Made by a program: the position numbers and the translations under genes. Shown here piece by piece: positions 10,577 to 21,313 of a stretch of DNA of 64,000 bases. Under the pieces are notes generated by a model. The model was not told where the DNA came from. It made no database searches and saw only the letters and a program-made list of their open reading frames with translations. The number at the start of each line of letters is the position of its first letter. The stretch's first letter is position 1. This stretch comes from Hydractinia symbiolongicarpus (taxonomy: Eukaryota; Cnidaria; Hydrozoa; Anthoathecata; Hydractiniidae): assembly GCF_029227915.1 (NCBI RefSeq), contig NC_079880.1, forward strand, positions 30,311,501 to 30,375,500, written 5' to 3'.

Positions 10577-10898
10577 TGTTGAATAATATTTGTTATGGTT
10601 CTGAAGATATATTTACTTCACAATGTACATACATAAATGTTTACAGTCAGCTTATATATAGTCTTTACATGGAACTTGCTAGAAAATACCTAGTATAAAA
10701 GAAAAAACGTCTAGAATGTTCCAGAAACAAAGATGGCGTCTAGTAAGAAACATCAAGAAAGTTCCAAGGTATGTTCTAGAGAGTTCAAGTACATATATAC
10801 ATGATGCAATGTCCATACTACATGAATGTTCAAGAATGTTCTGGAATGTTCCGTAATGTTCCAGTAAATATCTGACTAGAGTGTCTGTAATTTCAATA
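10577..10898 (-). repeat. Copia 3' LTR
   Basis: 322 bp. It carries a three-unit heat-shock element at 10714-10726 and a six-unit array at 10824-10851 followed by a further TTC at 10859-10861. It differs from the 5' LTR by a few substitutions/indels near 10689 and 10842. Confidence 0.9.
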
Positions 10899-10905
10899 CT
10901 CCTCC

Positions 10906-13000
10906 TCACTCGCTGTCAGATAGTTCGTAAATACCACTCCTTTCGCGTAGTTCATTAAATTGAACACGACCCAATCCTTTTGTCAATACGTCCGCAACCA
11001 TGTCCTCGCTCGGACAGTACACCAACGTGATCTTCTTATTCGTAATCTGTTCTCGTATGTAGTGATGCTTAATGTCAATATGTTTTGTACGTTCATGAAA
11101 CTTTGGATTTCTCGCCATACAAATTGTTGACTGATTGTCTTCGTAGATCAAAGTAGGCTCGTCTGATTTCTCGTTCATGTCATTAAGAATTCGTCTCAAC
11201 CAACTAGATTCCTGTGCTGCACTTGACAATGCCATGTACTCTGCTTCTGCTGTGGATAAGGCTACTCATGTTTGCTTCTTACTCAACCAGCTAATAGCTG
11301 CTCCACTCATCTTGAAAATATAACCAGATGTTGATTTTCGATCGTCAAGATCGCCTGCCCAATTCGCATCTGAATATCCGGTTAAACCACTTTTATCACC
11401 ATATAATAAACCATAGTTGACTGTGCCATTCAAATATCTCATAATACGTTTGACTGCAGACCAATGATGTGTCTTAGGTTTTGAAGTGTATCTTGCAACG
11501 TTTCCAACAGCATATGCAATATCTGGTCTTGTTTTCGTTGACAGATAAAGGAAACATCCAACTGCTGATTGATATATGTCTTGGTCAAACAGAATATCGT
11601 CGTCTGTTGGTTTCATCAATCTTGCTCCGGCTTCAGTAGGAGTTGCGACAGCTTTCAAATTTTGCATGTCAAACTTCGTTAGCACTTCTTTGATGTAGGT
11701 TGGTTGACCAATCCATATCTTCCCTGGTTCTAGATGAACGACTTTAACGCCAAGGAAATGATGTAACTTCCCCATGTCTTTTACGTCAAATTTTACACCA
11801 ATTTCTTGAATGATTTGTTGGATTCGCGTACTTGATTTCCCTGCTAATAGGATATCATCAACGTATACAGCCAATATAAACATCTCTCCTCCTGAAGTCA
11901 TCGTGTAAATGCAAGGATCATTCGTCGAAGGGGTAAATCCACATTTCTTGAGATGTTTATCCAAAATTTCATTCCAGCATCGCAACGATTGCTTTAGACC
12001 ATATATATTTCTCTTCAGCTTGCAGACCATATTCTCCTTTCCTTTAATCTCGAAACCCTCAGGTTGTTTCATGAAGATGTCTTCTTTCAATTCGCCATTC
12101 CAGAATGCGGTTGTTATATCCAATTGATGTAGTTGAAGATTATATTTCGCTGCCAATGCAATCATTGTCCTTATTGATTCGAATCTTACTACGGGACAAA
12201 ATGTTTCATCATAGTCAATTCCACTTTTCTGTGTGAATCCTTGCGCTACCAATCTTGCCTTGTGCCGCTCTACGTTTCCATCTGCATCACACTTTCGTTT
12301 GAACACCCATTTGCTTCCAACAGCTTTACGTCCATCCGGCAGTTCAACGACATCCCATACATCGTTCTTGTATAGTGATTTGATTTCCTTTTTCATTGCG
12401 TCGATCCAATTTTCTTTGTCATCACTTTGAAGTGCTTCTTTGATTGACTTTGGATCTGGTACTTCTTCTGCAACATATACCCAATCACCGTAACGATCTG
12501 GTGCTTTTCGTTCTCGTCTCTGCCTATCGGTTTGTAAAGGTTCACCGTTGTCATTTTTGTCAACGTCATTATCTTCAAATTCCAATTCCACTTCATGTTG
12601 CTTGACAACTTCTTTTGGACCTTCTTTGTCATCCTTCTCCTTAGTTCGTGATTTGGTTTCGTTGAAGACAACATCTCTGCTGAAGAAAACTCTTTTCTTC
12701 ACTTCATCGTACAACCGAAAGCCTTTGGTTGTCGTACCATATCCCAGGAAAATGCATCGTTTCGTCTTTGAATCCACTTTTGCTCTCTCGTCCTTTGGAA
12801 TGAGTGCGTAAGCGTTGCATCCAAATATACGAAGATCGCTGACATTTGGTTTGTGTCCAGTCCAAACTTCATATGGTGTCATACCTTTAACAGCACTTGT
12901 AGGACTACGATTTCGTAAGTAACTTGCTGTTGATAATGCTTCTGCCCAAAAACGCTTGGGTAACTTTGAATCCTCCGTTGTCCGTTCGAAATACTTTAAT
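10906..13000 (-). pseudogene. Copia pol: integrase end, RT, RNase H
   Basis: Enters frame at about 12998 with SKLPKRFWAEAL (C-terminal integrase). It runs through the copia RT (FMKQPEGFE; active site YVDDILLAG) to RNase H (GYSDANWAGDLDDRKSTSG; KHIDIKHHYIRE near the C terminus). A single TGA at 11266-11268 interrupts the RNase H where the family has a cysteine before VALSTAEAEY. Downstream the same frame continues to 10906. Apart from that stop and the 5' junction the reading frame is clean, consistent with recent death. Confidence 0.9.
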
Positions 13001-14662
13001 TCTCGAACCGCTTGACTTTTCGACCATTGCTTTCCATTCCACAAAACTTTGGAATGCGTCGCTCTTGTTTTTCAGCATATACACCCACACATGTCGTGAC
13101 TTATCGTCGATAAAGGTGATAAAATATTCAGCTCCGCTAAGTGACTTCTCTTCAATCTTTCCACACACGTCACTGTGCACTAATCCAAGTAATTCATTGG
13201 ACCGCACTCCTCCTTTCTTTGGAAAAGGTGTCCGGTGCTGCTTTCCATCAACACATGATTCACAAAACTTTGCATTCTTTAATGTATCGTATTCAAATCC
13301 ATCAACCAAATTATCTTTTGCCAGCATTTCCAGACTTTTAACCCCAAGGTGACCGTAACGTCGGTGCCAAATTGATTCTTTTGTGTCGTCACTTCCACAC
13401 ATTGCAAACTCGCTTTCCGCTTCTCCCTGTTGACTACAGTTGAGATGATACAGGTTTCCAGACTTTGTAGCAGTAGCGACTACTTTGTTGCCATCCAATA
13501 TACGGCATTCCGACTGACCAAACTCAAACCTCTTACCGGACTTTGTTCCCTTTGAGACACTCAAAAGATTGTAAGACAGTTGTGGTACGTATAAAGTTTC
13601 ATACAATCGGCATTGTTTCACTTTTACATCCGGGATGTTCACGAATAATTCCACTGTCCCTTTACCAATAGCTTCCAGTGAGTATCCGTCCCCAACAGTA
13701 ATCTTCTGTGGTTCCTCGAGTTCAACAATGTCAATAAATAAGCTCTCGTCATTGCACATATGACACGTGGCTCCAGAGTCCACTATCCAATCGCTTAACT
13801 TTTCGGATGCTACTAAAGAATGTTCGACAACAAATCCGAGTTCGATTTCTTCGTCGGACTCCTTCTTTTCGGCGGTACAAGCTTTTTGGTTAATGGGTTT
13901 CTTCTTGAACTTTCCATCCGATCTCAAATAATTTCCCGCCTTGTTGAGATCACAGTTTCGTTTAATATGTCCGTAATTACCACACCGATAACACTTTGGA
14001 CCTTTCTGGTTACGCTGATGATGCTTTAACGTCATCGCCTTTATTCCTGGCTCTGTTTCTACCATGTCTTTCTGTTTGCTTTCTTCGTGAAGCAGTCTCT
14101 CTGTAACAACGTCAATTTTTGGTACCTCCGAACTTGCTTCGAGCGCCGTGACCAACATGTCGTACGAACGCGGCAAACTTGCCAACAAATGAACCACCTT
14201 ATTTTCGTCATCCAAAGGATCACCAACAATCGCTAACTCTTCAAAAATCTCCGTCATTGTTTTGATGTGAGTCTGTACCGATTGTCCTTCCTTTAACTTT
14301 AACGCATAAAGTTTTCGACGTAATGCCAATTTGTTGGCCCAAGATTTTTTTTGAAATTGATTGGCTAACCTTTTCCATACTTCTGCGGGATCCTCTGGAT
14401 CCGGACCAAGTAGATATAGGAGAGGCGGTTCAATCGATAAAACGATAGTAGCCAATGCCTTGTCTCTTCTCAATGCATATTTCACCGCTGCTGCTTCGCC
14501 ATCAGCAGGAGCACCTTCAGTTTCATTAACAATTTTCCACAAACCTTCTCGTACCAATGCCATCTTACATTGCAACTTCCATGTCGCATAATTTGATCCA
14601 TTCAGCGGTTTCAAAAGAATCTTCGTTGCTACCGCAGCCATTATTCCTCCGGATACTTTCAA
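12990..14662 (-). pseudogene. Copia gag-protease-integrase
   Basis: Starts at 14662 (or the second Met at 14641). Gag comes first (LLKPLNGSNYATWKLQC), then a CCHC knuckle CYRCGNYGHIKRNC, the protease IVDSGATCHMC, the pre-integrase zinc motif (HRRYGHLG ... CESCVDGK) and the start of the integrase core (HSDVCGKI, RTDNGG). At about 12990 the sequence jumps from RTDNGG to the FWAEAL region in another frame. Family comparison implies roughly 35-45 missing codons, including the catalytic Glu of DDE. The deletion kills integration. Confidence 0.9.
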
Positions 14663-14806
14663 CTAAATACCGGAATACCAATGTTTTGATTCCGTGATAA
14701 CAATCACCAAAATTCCGTGAACTACAAATTTCCAAGATGGCGTCAAGTTGTGCACGTACTTTGTTTACAAGTTTCTTCTCACTATCTTCAGTTATACTGG
14801 GCAATA
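14663..14806 (-). other. Copia 5' leader
   Basis: Untranslated leader between the primer site and gag. A minus-strand ORF overlaps it but shows no retroviral motif. Confidence 0.6.
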
Positions 14807-14822
14807 CTCTGGGCCCATAACC
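14807..14822 (-). promoter_or_regulatory. Copia primer-binding site (half initiator tRNA-Met)
   Basis: Directly inside the 5' LTR the minus strand reads GGTTATGGGCCCAGAG. This complements the anticodon-stem region CTGGGCCCATAACC of initiator tRNA-Met, the internal-priming mode known for copia-type elements. Confidence 0.8.
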
Positions 14823-15143
14823 TGTTGAATAATATTTGTTATGGTTCTGAAGATATATTTACTTCACAATGTACATACATAAATGTTTACAGTCAGCTTA
14901 TATATAGTCTTTACATGGAACTTGCTAGAAAATACTAGTATACAAGAAAAAACGTCTAGAATGTTCCAGAAACAAAGATGGCGTCTAGTAAGAAACATCA
15001 AGAAAGTTCCAAGGTATGTTCTAGAGAGTTCAAGTACATATATACATGATGCAATGTCCATACTACATGAATGTTCAAGAATGTTCAGGAATGTTCCGTA
15101 ATGTTCCAGTAAATATCTGACTAGAGTGTCTGTAATTTCAATA
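14823..15143 (-). repeat. Copia 5' LTR with promoter
   Basis: 321 bp. In transcription order: a six-unit heat-shock element array (15096-15069, preceded by one further TTC at 15104-15106), a three-unit element (14971-14959), then a TATATA box (about 14906-14899). This is a plausible inducible promoter layout. Termini on the element strand are TATTGAA and TTCAACA. Confidence 0.9.
15069..15106. promoter_or_regulatory. Heat-shock element array
   Basis: Alternating GAA-nn-TTC-nn-GAA-nn-TTC-nn-GAA-nn-TTC with exact spacing, then one more TTC after a degenerate unit. The heat-shock factor consensus is three alternating nGAAn units; six in phase is very strong. Confidence 0.8.
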
Positions 15144-15148
15144 GAATG

Positions 15149-18100
15149 TTCATTGCTTTCATCGTTATTTGTGTCGTTTGTGTTCATTATTTCTTCTTGC
15201 TGTTCTTATATATGTGGGGGAACAATCGTGTGTTCACCATTTTCAGTTTCTTTGACATTCAACTTTCTCATTTCCGGTACTAAATCGGGAATAACAATAT
15301 CTTTGGTGCATTCTTGTGGAATTTTTCGAAGGAACCGGCGGTTTCTTAATGTTAACCTCCGGCTTCCATCCACAATAACACTGTATTGTTTGTGAGGTAA
15401 TGCTTCAGCAATGCAGCCAGTCTTGTCCCATATGTTGGGATGGTTGCCGTGTTGGTTTTGGATCGCGACCGAATCACCGACCTGTAGGGGTTGTAGCGAG
15501 TGTCGATCCCCCTTGTTTGACAGTTCAAATCGATGGGCGTGTGTCATTTCACGTGCGTCAGCAAGGTTGGACCACTCCCTTCTGAAAGTGATTGGTTGTG
15601 GTAGATGGTCAGGGAGGTTCCTTCCAAACAGTAACTCGGCTGGAGAAATTCCCATGTCTGGTGCAGACGTGTTCCGGTGAAGTAGGAGTGCTTTGGTTAC
15701 TGCTTCGGTATTGAGAGAACCAGTTGGACTGACGTTCGATGTGAGGATGCGTTTCATGGTTTTTACAGCTACCTCGGCTCTTCCGTTACTTTCCGGTAGG
15801 TATGCTGACGATAATCTGTGACGTATTCCCCAGTTGTGGAGGAACGCGTTGAACTCGTTTGATTCGTATGGCGGACCCCCATCGGATGCAATTTCTTCTG
15901 GGATACCAAAGGTGCTGAAGTATCGACGCAAAATGTTTTGACGGTTGCTGCATTCGATGAGGCTCGTAGACAGGCGACTTCGGTCCAACCAGAGAAGCGG
16001 TCAGCGTAGATCAGGTATCTTTGCCCTACCATATGAAAGATGTCCGTGACGGCTAGCTGAAACGGGTAGGACGGTTGAGGTGGCTGTTCGGCTGGTTCTT
16101 TCGATTGTGATGGGGCGATCTCGTTGCATCTTCGGCAGTTGAGACGTTTGTTTTAAATGTCCGAGTTCATACCTGGCCAGAAGAAACGTTGTCTAGCGTT
16201 GCTTTTCATCGAGGAAACTCCTTGGTGACCGACGTGGAGCTCATCGAGAAGACGTTGTCGAAGAGATTTCGGTACGAGTGGTATCCCCTTGGAGAAGATT
16301 AAATCATTACTGGTATATAGGCGTTCACGTAGAGACCAGAACTCGCGTAGGTTTGGTGGAACTGATTCTTTATTCGTTGAGAATCCCTCTTCGATAAGCT
16401 GGCATAGATGGTGATAATTTTTGTCCGTTTGTGCGTGTTTACGGATAGTTTCAAGACGAATAGTGTCAGTGGGTTGTTCGAGGGTAATTTCTTCTTCAAT
16501 GTAGGCGATATGATTGTCGAGGTCAACAAAAGCGATGGGTTTCATTCGTGACGTTGCGTCAGACGCAGGATTTAGTTCTCCAGGTATGGGGACAACTTTG
16601 AAATTGTACATAAGCGTTTTTCACGGAACTTAAACACTCTAGGATTTTCGATTTTCTCTAGAGCGCGACTCTTGAAAATAGGAGCGAGAGGTTTATGGTC
16701 GACTGTTACGATTAATGAAGGGCAGCCGAGGACGAACATTCTGCAGCTGTAAAGTCCGAACATAAGGGCTAATGCTTCACCCTCGATAGGGGCGTATCGG
16801 CTTTCCGAGTCTCTCGTGAATCGGGAACCAGCGTAAATTGTTTTCCAATGATCGGGGCCGCAGAAGACGTCTTCTTTATTTGGGCAATGGCAATGTTTTT
16901 GAAACAGGGTGAAACCTATACCGGTTTTCGACCAATCTGTCGATAACCAGGTCTGGCGGTTGAGCTGAAAAGATTTAACCCCGTCTTTGAAGTGTCAATG
17001 ATTGCTACCTTCGATCGTTGAAATACAGTTTCTAGGGTATCGTCCCAATAAAATTTCTTACCCTTCTCTAATAATTCTTGAAAGGGTGCCATTACTGGGG
17101 CTTGGGCAAAGGCGTATGTAGTTTGGTTGATTAAGCCGAACCAGGAACGTATATCTTTAATGTTTTTCGGTGTTGGGAATTCCTGGATGGCTTGTAATAT
17201 TCGAGCTGGTGGTCGGTAACCATCCTCAGTTATATCAAAACCGGCAAACTCTACAACGTCCCCAGCAAAGTGAAATTTTTCTGGATTAAAGATGATACCG
17301 TTTGTTGCACACAGGTTGATGTATCTAACGCAATGCCAAAACGATTTGATAATGTCATTATCCCAAAGGATGGAATCGTCAATACATCGAGCTACTCTAG
17401 GAAAGTCTTTGGTTATATCATCAAAGCGCTTGGTGTATCCGTCCCCGGAAGCATGGAAACCTTGAGGTGCGCGAAGGTATCTATAGCGTCCCCACTCGGT
17501 GATGAACGTTGTTGCATCACGGGCTTCTTCGGACAAGGCGACACTGTGATATCCGTTCCAAGCGTCTAGGACGGTTTTCTTGACTCTTGGGGGTATGGCG
17601 CTGACAATATTGAACGGCGTTTGGGTGTGGTGCGTCTCTCGACGAGTAGCTTTATTCAGCTCCTGGAGGTCGACGGTTCGCCTGGGTTTTCCGTCCTTTT
17701 TGGGGACAACGACCATACGAGAACATGTTGTTGGGTGACCAGGAGGAATGGGTTCAATGATCCCAAGCGCCACGTCGGAATCGAGTTGGGATTTCACGGT
17801 GTATTTCCAGTGATGTGAAATCGGGATTGGGGTGTGTACGGCCTTGGGTGGATGGTCTGGTAGGAACGATTGCGAAGAGGTTCACCAGTCATTACTTGGA
17901 GTTTCTTGTGTTTACATACATTAAACGCGCTACTGGCGTAATAGTCTTTAATCCATTTCTCAATATCCATTCGGTGGTCATTTGTTGGCGGAAATGGTGG
18001 CTTGTCAGGTAATGGTGGGCATTCTGTTCTAATCTTACAACCACACGGTGCGATGGAGGTGTCTGGTGTGCTGGGTTTAGTTATAGCGGCGTAAATCGCG

Positions 18101-18656
18101 TAAAATGTCTAAGCGTTTCAGGGCGGTTTGTGAGAGGTAGGTGATGCTAACCCCCTCACATATGTATAACAGTTCTGTAGTTTCGCCGTTGGCTGTGATA
18201 ATATCGACGAGAAGGGTTCCGATAATTATTAGTTTGTTATTACCCACTCCCCTCAGGCGATTTTTTGTAGGTAGAAGCCATCGCTTGGCTTGCGTAATGT
18301 TCTTGAGTATATGTGGTCCGGTAGTGCATATCTGTGCACCGGTGTCGGCAACAGCTTTCTCGTTGACTAGTTGTGGGATTTCAGGCCAGTGTTCATTAGG
18401 CCGTAGGTTCATATAAGCTTTCTTGTTTATTTTAACTTCAATATCTAACGTAGGTGATTTTTCTGGTGTGCTTGGGATAAAACGATTATCGTCTAGATCA
18501 CCATGTGGGGGTCCATCTAGTCACAATGGGGATGCGGTATCTACTGCTGACAATAGGAATTCGGCAGATTCATCGGGTGGGACTTCAATCGCCGAGGTCT
18601 TGGGGCTACGGCAGACGTTAGCGAAGTGGTTCAACTTATTACAGTTTCTACAAGTC
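15149..18656 (-). pseudogene. Gypsy pol: protease, RT, RNase H, integrase
   Basis: Broken into several frames. Gag-type knuckle CRNCNKLNHFANVC (about 18650) opens it. Protease AVADTGAQICTTG is near 18350. RT runs 17797-16916 with VVVPKKDGKPRRTVDLQELN, APQGFHASGDGYTKRFD and active site RCIDDSILWD (Cys in place of the usual Tyr/Phe before xDD). RNase H (ESRYAPIEGEALAL, VTVDHKPL) is near 16800-16690. The integrase zinc finger (ELHVGHQGVSS ... RQRFFWPGM) is near 16200. The integrase core and C-terminal domain (IRHRLSSAYLPESNGRAE, then ..RRLTLRNRRFLRKI) lie at 15988-15206. Multiple stops between blocks. Confidence 0.9.
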
Positions 18657-19562
18657 TTACCGGGCAGGGCAAGTTGAACGACCCTTTGGGTGGAAGGGCT
18701 TTCCGCATCCGATGCAAGTTTTGTTGTTGTTGTTGTTGTTGGTGGGTGGACGGGATGATGGCTTTGATTTCAAGGCGGATACGTTAGATGTCGACTGGTG
18801 TGGTGATTGAAATTCGGATGAAGCGCGTTCAGTTGATTCCAATGTCAAAAGACGGGTTGTAAGCTGGCTCAATGTTGTTAATATTTCCATTTCAGAAAGT
18901 ACTTTCGATTGATGGGACGAATTTCGGAGACCGGCAATCAGCTGGGATCGAATCATTTCGTCAGCGTATGAAGGGGTGCATCCGTTGTCTCCACAGGTTC
19001 CAGAGCAACTAAATCTACAAAGCATAGCTTGGGCTTTCAAACGGGAAATAAATGACGTAACTGTTTCACCATCACTTTGTTTTAATTTGTAAAAGTGTTG
19101 GTGATAAACTTCGGGGTGTACGGCTTTTACGAATACTGACTTGATGAATCCAAGCAAGTCATTCTCAGACGCAGTAAGCAGAGTGTCAGGACCGATAAAA
19201 TTAAACAACATCTCGTTTACCTTTTGAGAGCATGCAGCTCTGAGTTCGTTTCTGATGTCCTGCTCACTCGACAAGCCGGCCATCTCCTTATAGCGGCTCC
19301 ATTCGACCTTGAAGATGATCCAACGGTTATCGGTGGAATCGGCGTCAATAATGGGTCTCGTGAGCTTTGCACGTGATCTTCCTCCGACAGATGGGTTGGC
19401 GGCGGGTAGCAGTGACGGGAGTTGGGCGAACAGTGTGGTCATTGTTTTTTGCATTTCGAGGTGTTGCTGCTGCATTTGAATTATCATCTCGGCTTGACTA
19501 GGGGACGGAGCGTCGGGTAACGGGGCGGTGGGCGGTATGCCGTTACCTTGTGAAATGGTCAA
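18657..19562 (-). pseudogene. Gypsy gag
   Basis: A 301-codon ORF with a gag-like capsid (WIIFKVEWSRYKEMAGL; VTSFISRLKAQAMLCRFSC) and a nucleocapsid knuckle CIGCGKPFHPKGRSTC of irregular spacing. The frame breaks just after; a canonical CX2CX4HX4C knuckle follows in the pol frame. Gag would package the element RNA. Confidence 0.85.
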
Positions 19563-19907
19563 AACAAAATGCCGGTGTGACCACGGATGAAAGTCGGATG
19601 AAAACGATTTAGAATGTTTTGTAACCCCTTTGCAACAATTATGAGCAAAAGAGATATGAAAAGTATGCTGAAGTGAGTTTGTGTGTTTTATACAATATAC
19701 AACGTTTCAATAATTAATGTAAATGTTCAAGGTGCGTTCGATGTGACGTGAAGAGACTTGTTGTTGAACGTGTAAACGAGCGTGGAATGTGTTGAATGTC
19801 TGTTTCTGATGTGTTCAGTTTCCACTTACGATGTTTTTTGTTGATAAGAGAGTGCTTGCTTGCGTGCAATCTCACCAATTGATAGAAAAATATCCAGGAG
19901 TCGAAGG
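19563..19907 (-). other. Gypsy 5' leader
   Basis: About 345 bp between the primer-binding site and the gag start; no ORF of note. Confidence 0.6.
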
Positions 19908-19923
19908 CTCACTTCTGACACCA
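19908..19923 (-). promoter_or_regulatory. Gypsy primer-binding site (tRNA-Leu type)
   Basis: Plus strand CTCACTTCTGACACCA abuts the 5' LTR. The last 14 bases equal the 3' end (with CCA) of metazoan tRNA-Leu(CAA), so minus-strand synthesis would be primed by that tRNA. Confidence 0.75.
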
Positions 19924-20026
19924 TGTATATTCGTTGATAACTGAATGTTATTCTCTGACCTAACATACTAAGATAAAATACAAATCGGGTTAACTATCGG
20001 ATAAATATAAACGGGATACATATACA
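19924..20026 (-). repeat. Gypsy 5' LTR (103 bp)
   Basis: Matches 10279-10381, flanked outside by AATTC. Its short length leaves little room for a promoter; one may lie in the leader. Confidence 0.9.
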
Positions 20027-20031
20027 AATTC

Positions 20032-21255
20032 GAGGTCCTTTTTTTCCATTTTAGTGTGTGCATCGATAAAATTGAATAACGCTGACTGTTAATAGGGTTT
20101 TCTGTACAATACTCGCAGGAACCACACTTTTTTTCTTTCTGCAATTTATCTGCTGGCGGAAGTGACAGGTATGCAGAAGGTCTTTCATCGCCGTCTGCAA
20201 TTGGGTTTCCCAGCACGCCAGTTAGAGCTCGAGAAATTGGCGACCACAAATGTTCTATGGGATCGTAAGTAGAATAGCCTGGTGCGAAAGACGATACAAT
20301 TATCATATCCAAGTCATGTTCTTTCCACAACTTACAAATTAGCGTATGATTCCTGGCTTCGGTCAGGACCTGTCTCAGTTAAAAGAAGGAAAGCTTTTGT
20401 GTTCTCACTTTTGATTTTTTCCATAAGTGGCCTAATATCCCTATTGTGAGTTTTCATATTTACTTTTAAGAGCTTTGACGATCTCAAGTAAACAAAGCTG
20501 CGACTACTGTGTGGAGTTTTAATATGTTTGCTACAATGTGAATCCACAACAAAATCTTCGTTAGCATTTTCACTCAACGATTCAGATACAGCAAAAACTA
20601 TATTATTAGATCATGGTAGAATACGTTTGGTCCATCATCTTCCATGAATCGATAACTGATTTGGTGATAATGTGAAGTCATGGTGTTTAAAGAGCACCGC
20701 AACTGATTCATGCAATCTGCAGACATTACACTAAAATTGTTGGAAAACATAGCTGCTAATCCACGTCTGTATTTTACTCTAGCAAAAAGAAAATGCTCGT
20801 TTTTGTTTTTCTTTCTAATACTGTTTTTCTTATGTGGTGCCTTAGCCACAACATAACCTTTGTATACCGTGGAGCTATTAGCTGCTTTGTTGTGTGGACT
20901 AAAGAGATATCTAACAGCATTGAGTGAAATTCCACATTCACCTAGTTCCAGTATCTCCTTAAGTAAGTGGTTCCGCGCGTCCTTGAAACTTTCGCCTGCA
21001 GACTGGGAATTGTCGTTACGTCGTTGCTCTTATGCGACATTACCATGTGATTTCACAAAGGTTGTGACAATGGGAATAATGTCAGGATATTGAATAATTA
21101 ACGGAGGTCTGCCAACTTTTTTGTGTGGCTCATCCGTTTGATTCTCTCCTGATCGCATATTGTTTTTGATATCATTTGTTGAGCTTGTTTCTTCTTTTTC
21201 TTCCAGATGTTTGTGTCTAAGCCTATTTGCTAAATATTGACATAAGCTGCGGAGT
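20032..21255 (-). pseudogene. DDE-type transposase-like gene, broken
   Basis: Several minus-strand frames line up as one protein. They comprise a GRPP helix-turn-helix-like N region (about 21120), GECGISLNAVRYLF (about 20910), FLFARVKYRRGLAAMF and MSADCMNQLR (candidate Asp, about 20730), PHSSRSFVYLRSS (about 20500), TETGPDRSQESYANL (candidate Asp, about 20360) and APGYSTYDPIEHLWSP (candidate Glu, about 20260). A CGSCEYC metal-binding motif lies at about 20120. The PIEHLW block resembles the third catalytic motif of DDE transposases. Frames are broken near 21050, 20590 and 20330, and the gypsy element interrupts the 3' part at 20031. Family not named; the DDE reading is inference. Confidence 0.55.
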
Positions 21256-21313
21256 TTGCAAATTTAGTATACAACACTTAAAAAAAGCTAAGCATGTGTT
21301 TTCTTAATAGGGC

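Larger units (their letters stand above)
10577..15143 (-). mobile_element. Ty1/copia retrotransposon nested in gypsy
   Basis: LTRs at 10577-10898 and 14823-15143 differ at only a few positions. The 5-bp duplication GAATG lies at 10572-10576 and 15144-15148. The element reads leftward: LTR, primer site matching an internal part of initiator tRNA-Met, gag/zinc knuckle, protease, integrase, RT, RNase H, purine tract, LTR. This order (integrase before RT) defines copia. It is inactivated by a deletion in integrase near 12990 and a stop at 11266. Confidence 0.95.
10279..20026 (-). mobile_element. Ty3/gypsy LTR retrotransposon, interrupted by copia
   Basis: Both ends carry the same 103-bp LTR (10279-10381 and 19924-20026), and both outer flanks carry the duplication AATTC (10274-10278 and 20027-20031). 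Transcription is leftward. A primer site at 19908-19923 follows the 5' LTR and a purine run (minus strand, AAAAGTAGGATGGACG) precedes the 3' LTR. Domain order is gag, protease, RT, RNase H, integrase, typical of gypsy. A copia element splits it after base 10576. Several frameshifts make it inactive, although the LTRs look identical by eye, implying recent insertion. Confidence 0.9.

Noticed and set aside
12924-13352. Plus-strand ORF of 142 codons
   Set aside because: Shadow of the copia integrase on the minus strand; no independent motif.
17270-17569. Plus-strand ORF inside the gypsy RT
   Set aside because: Antisense shadow of a conserved RT domain.
20860-21093. Plus-strand ORF of 77 codons
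   Set aside because: Opposite strand to the DDE-like gene, whose motifs read on minus.
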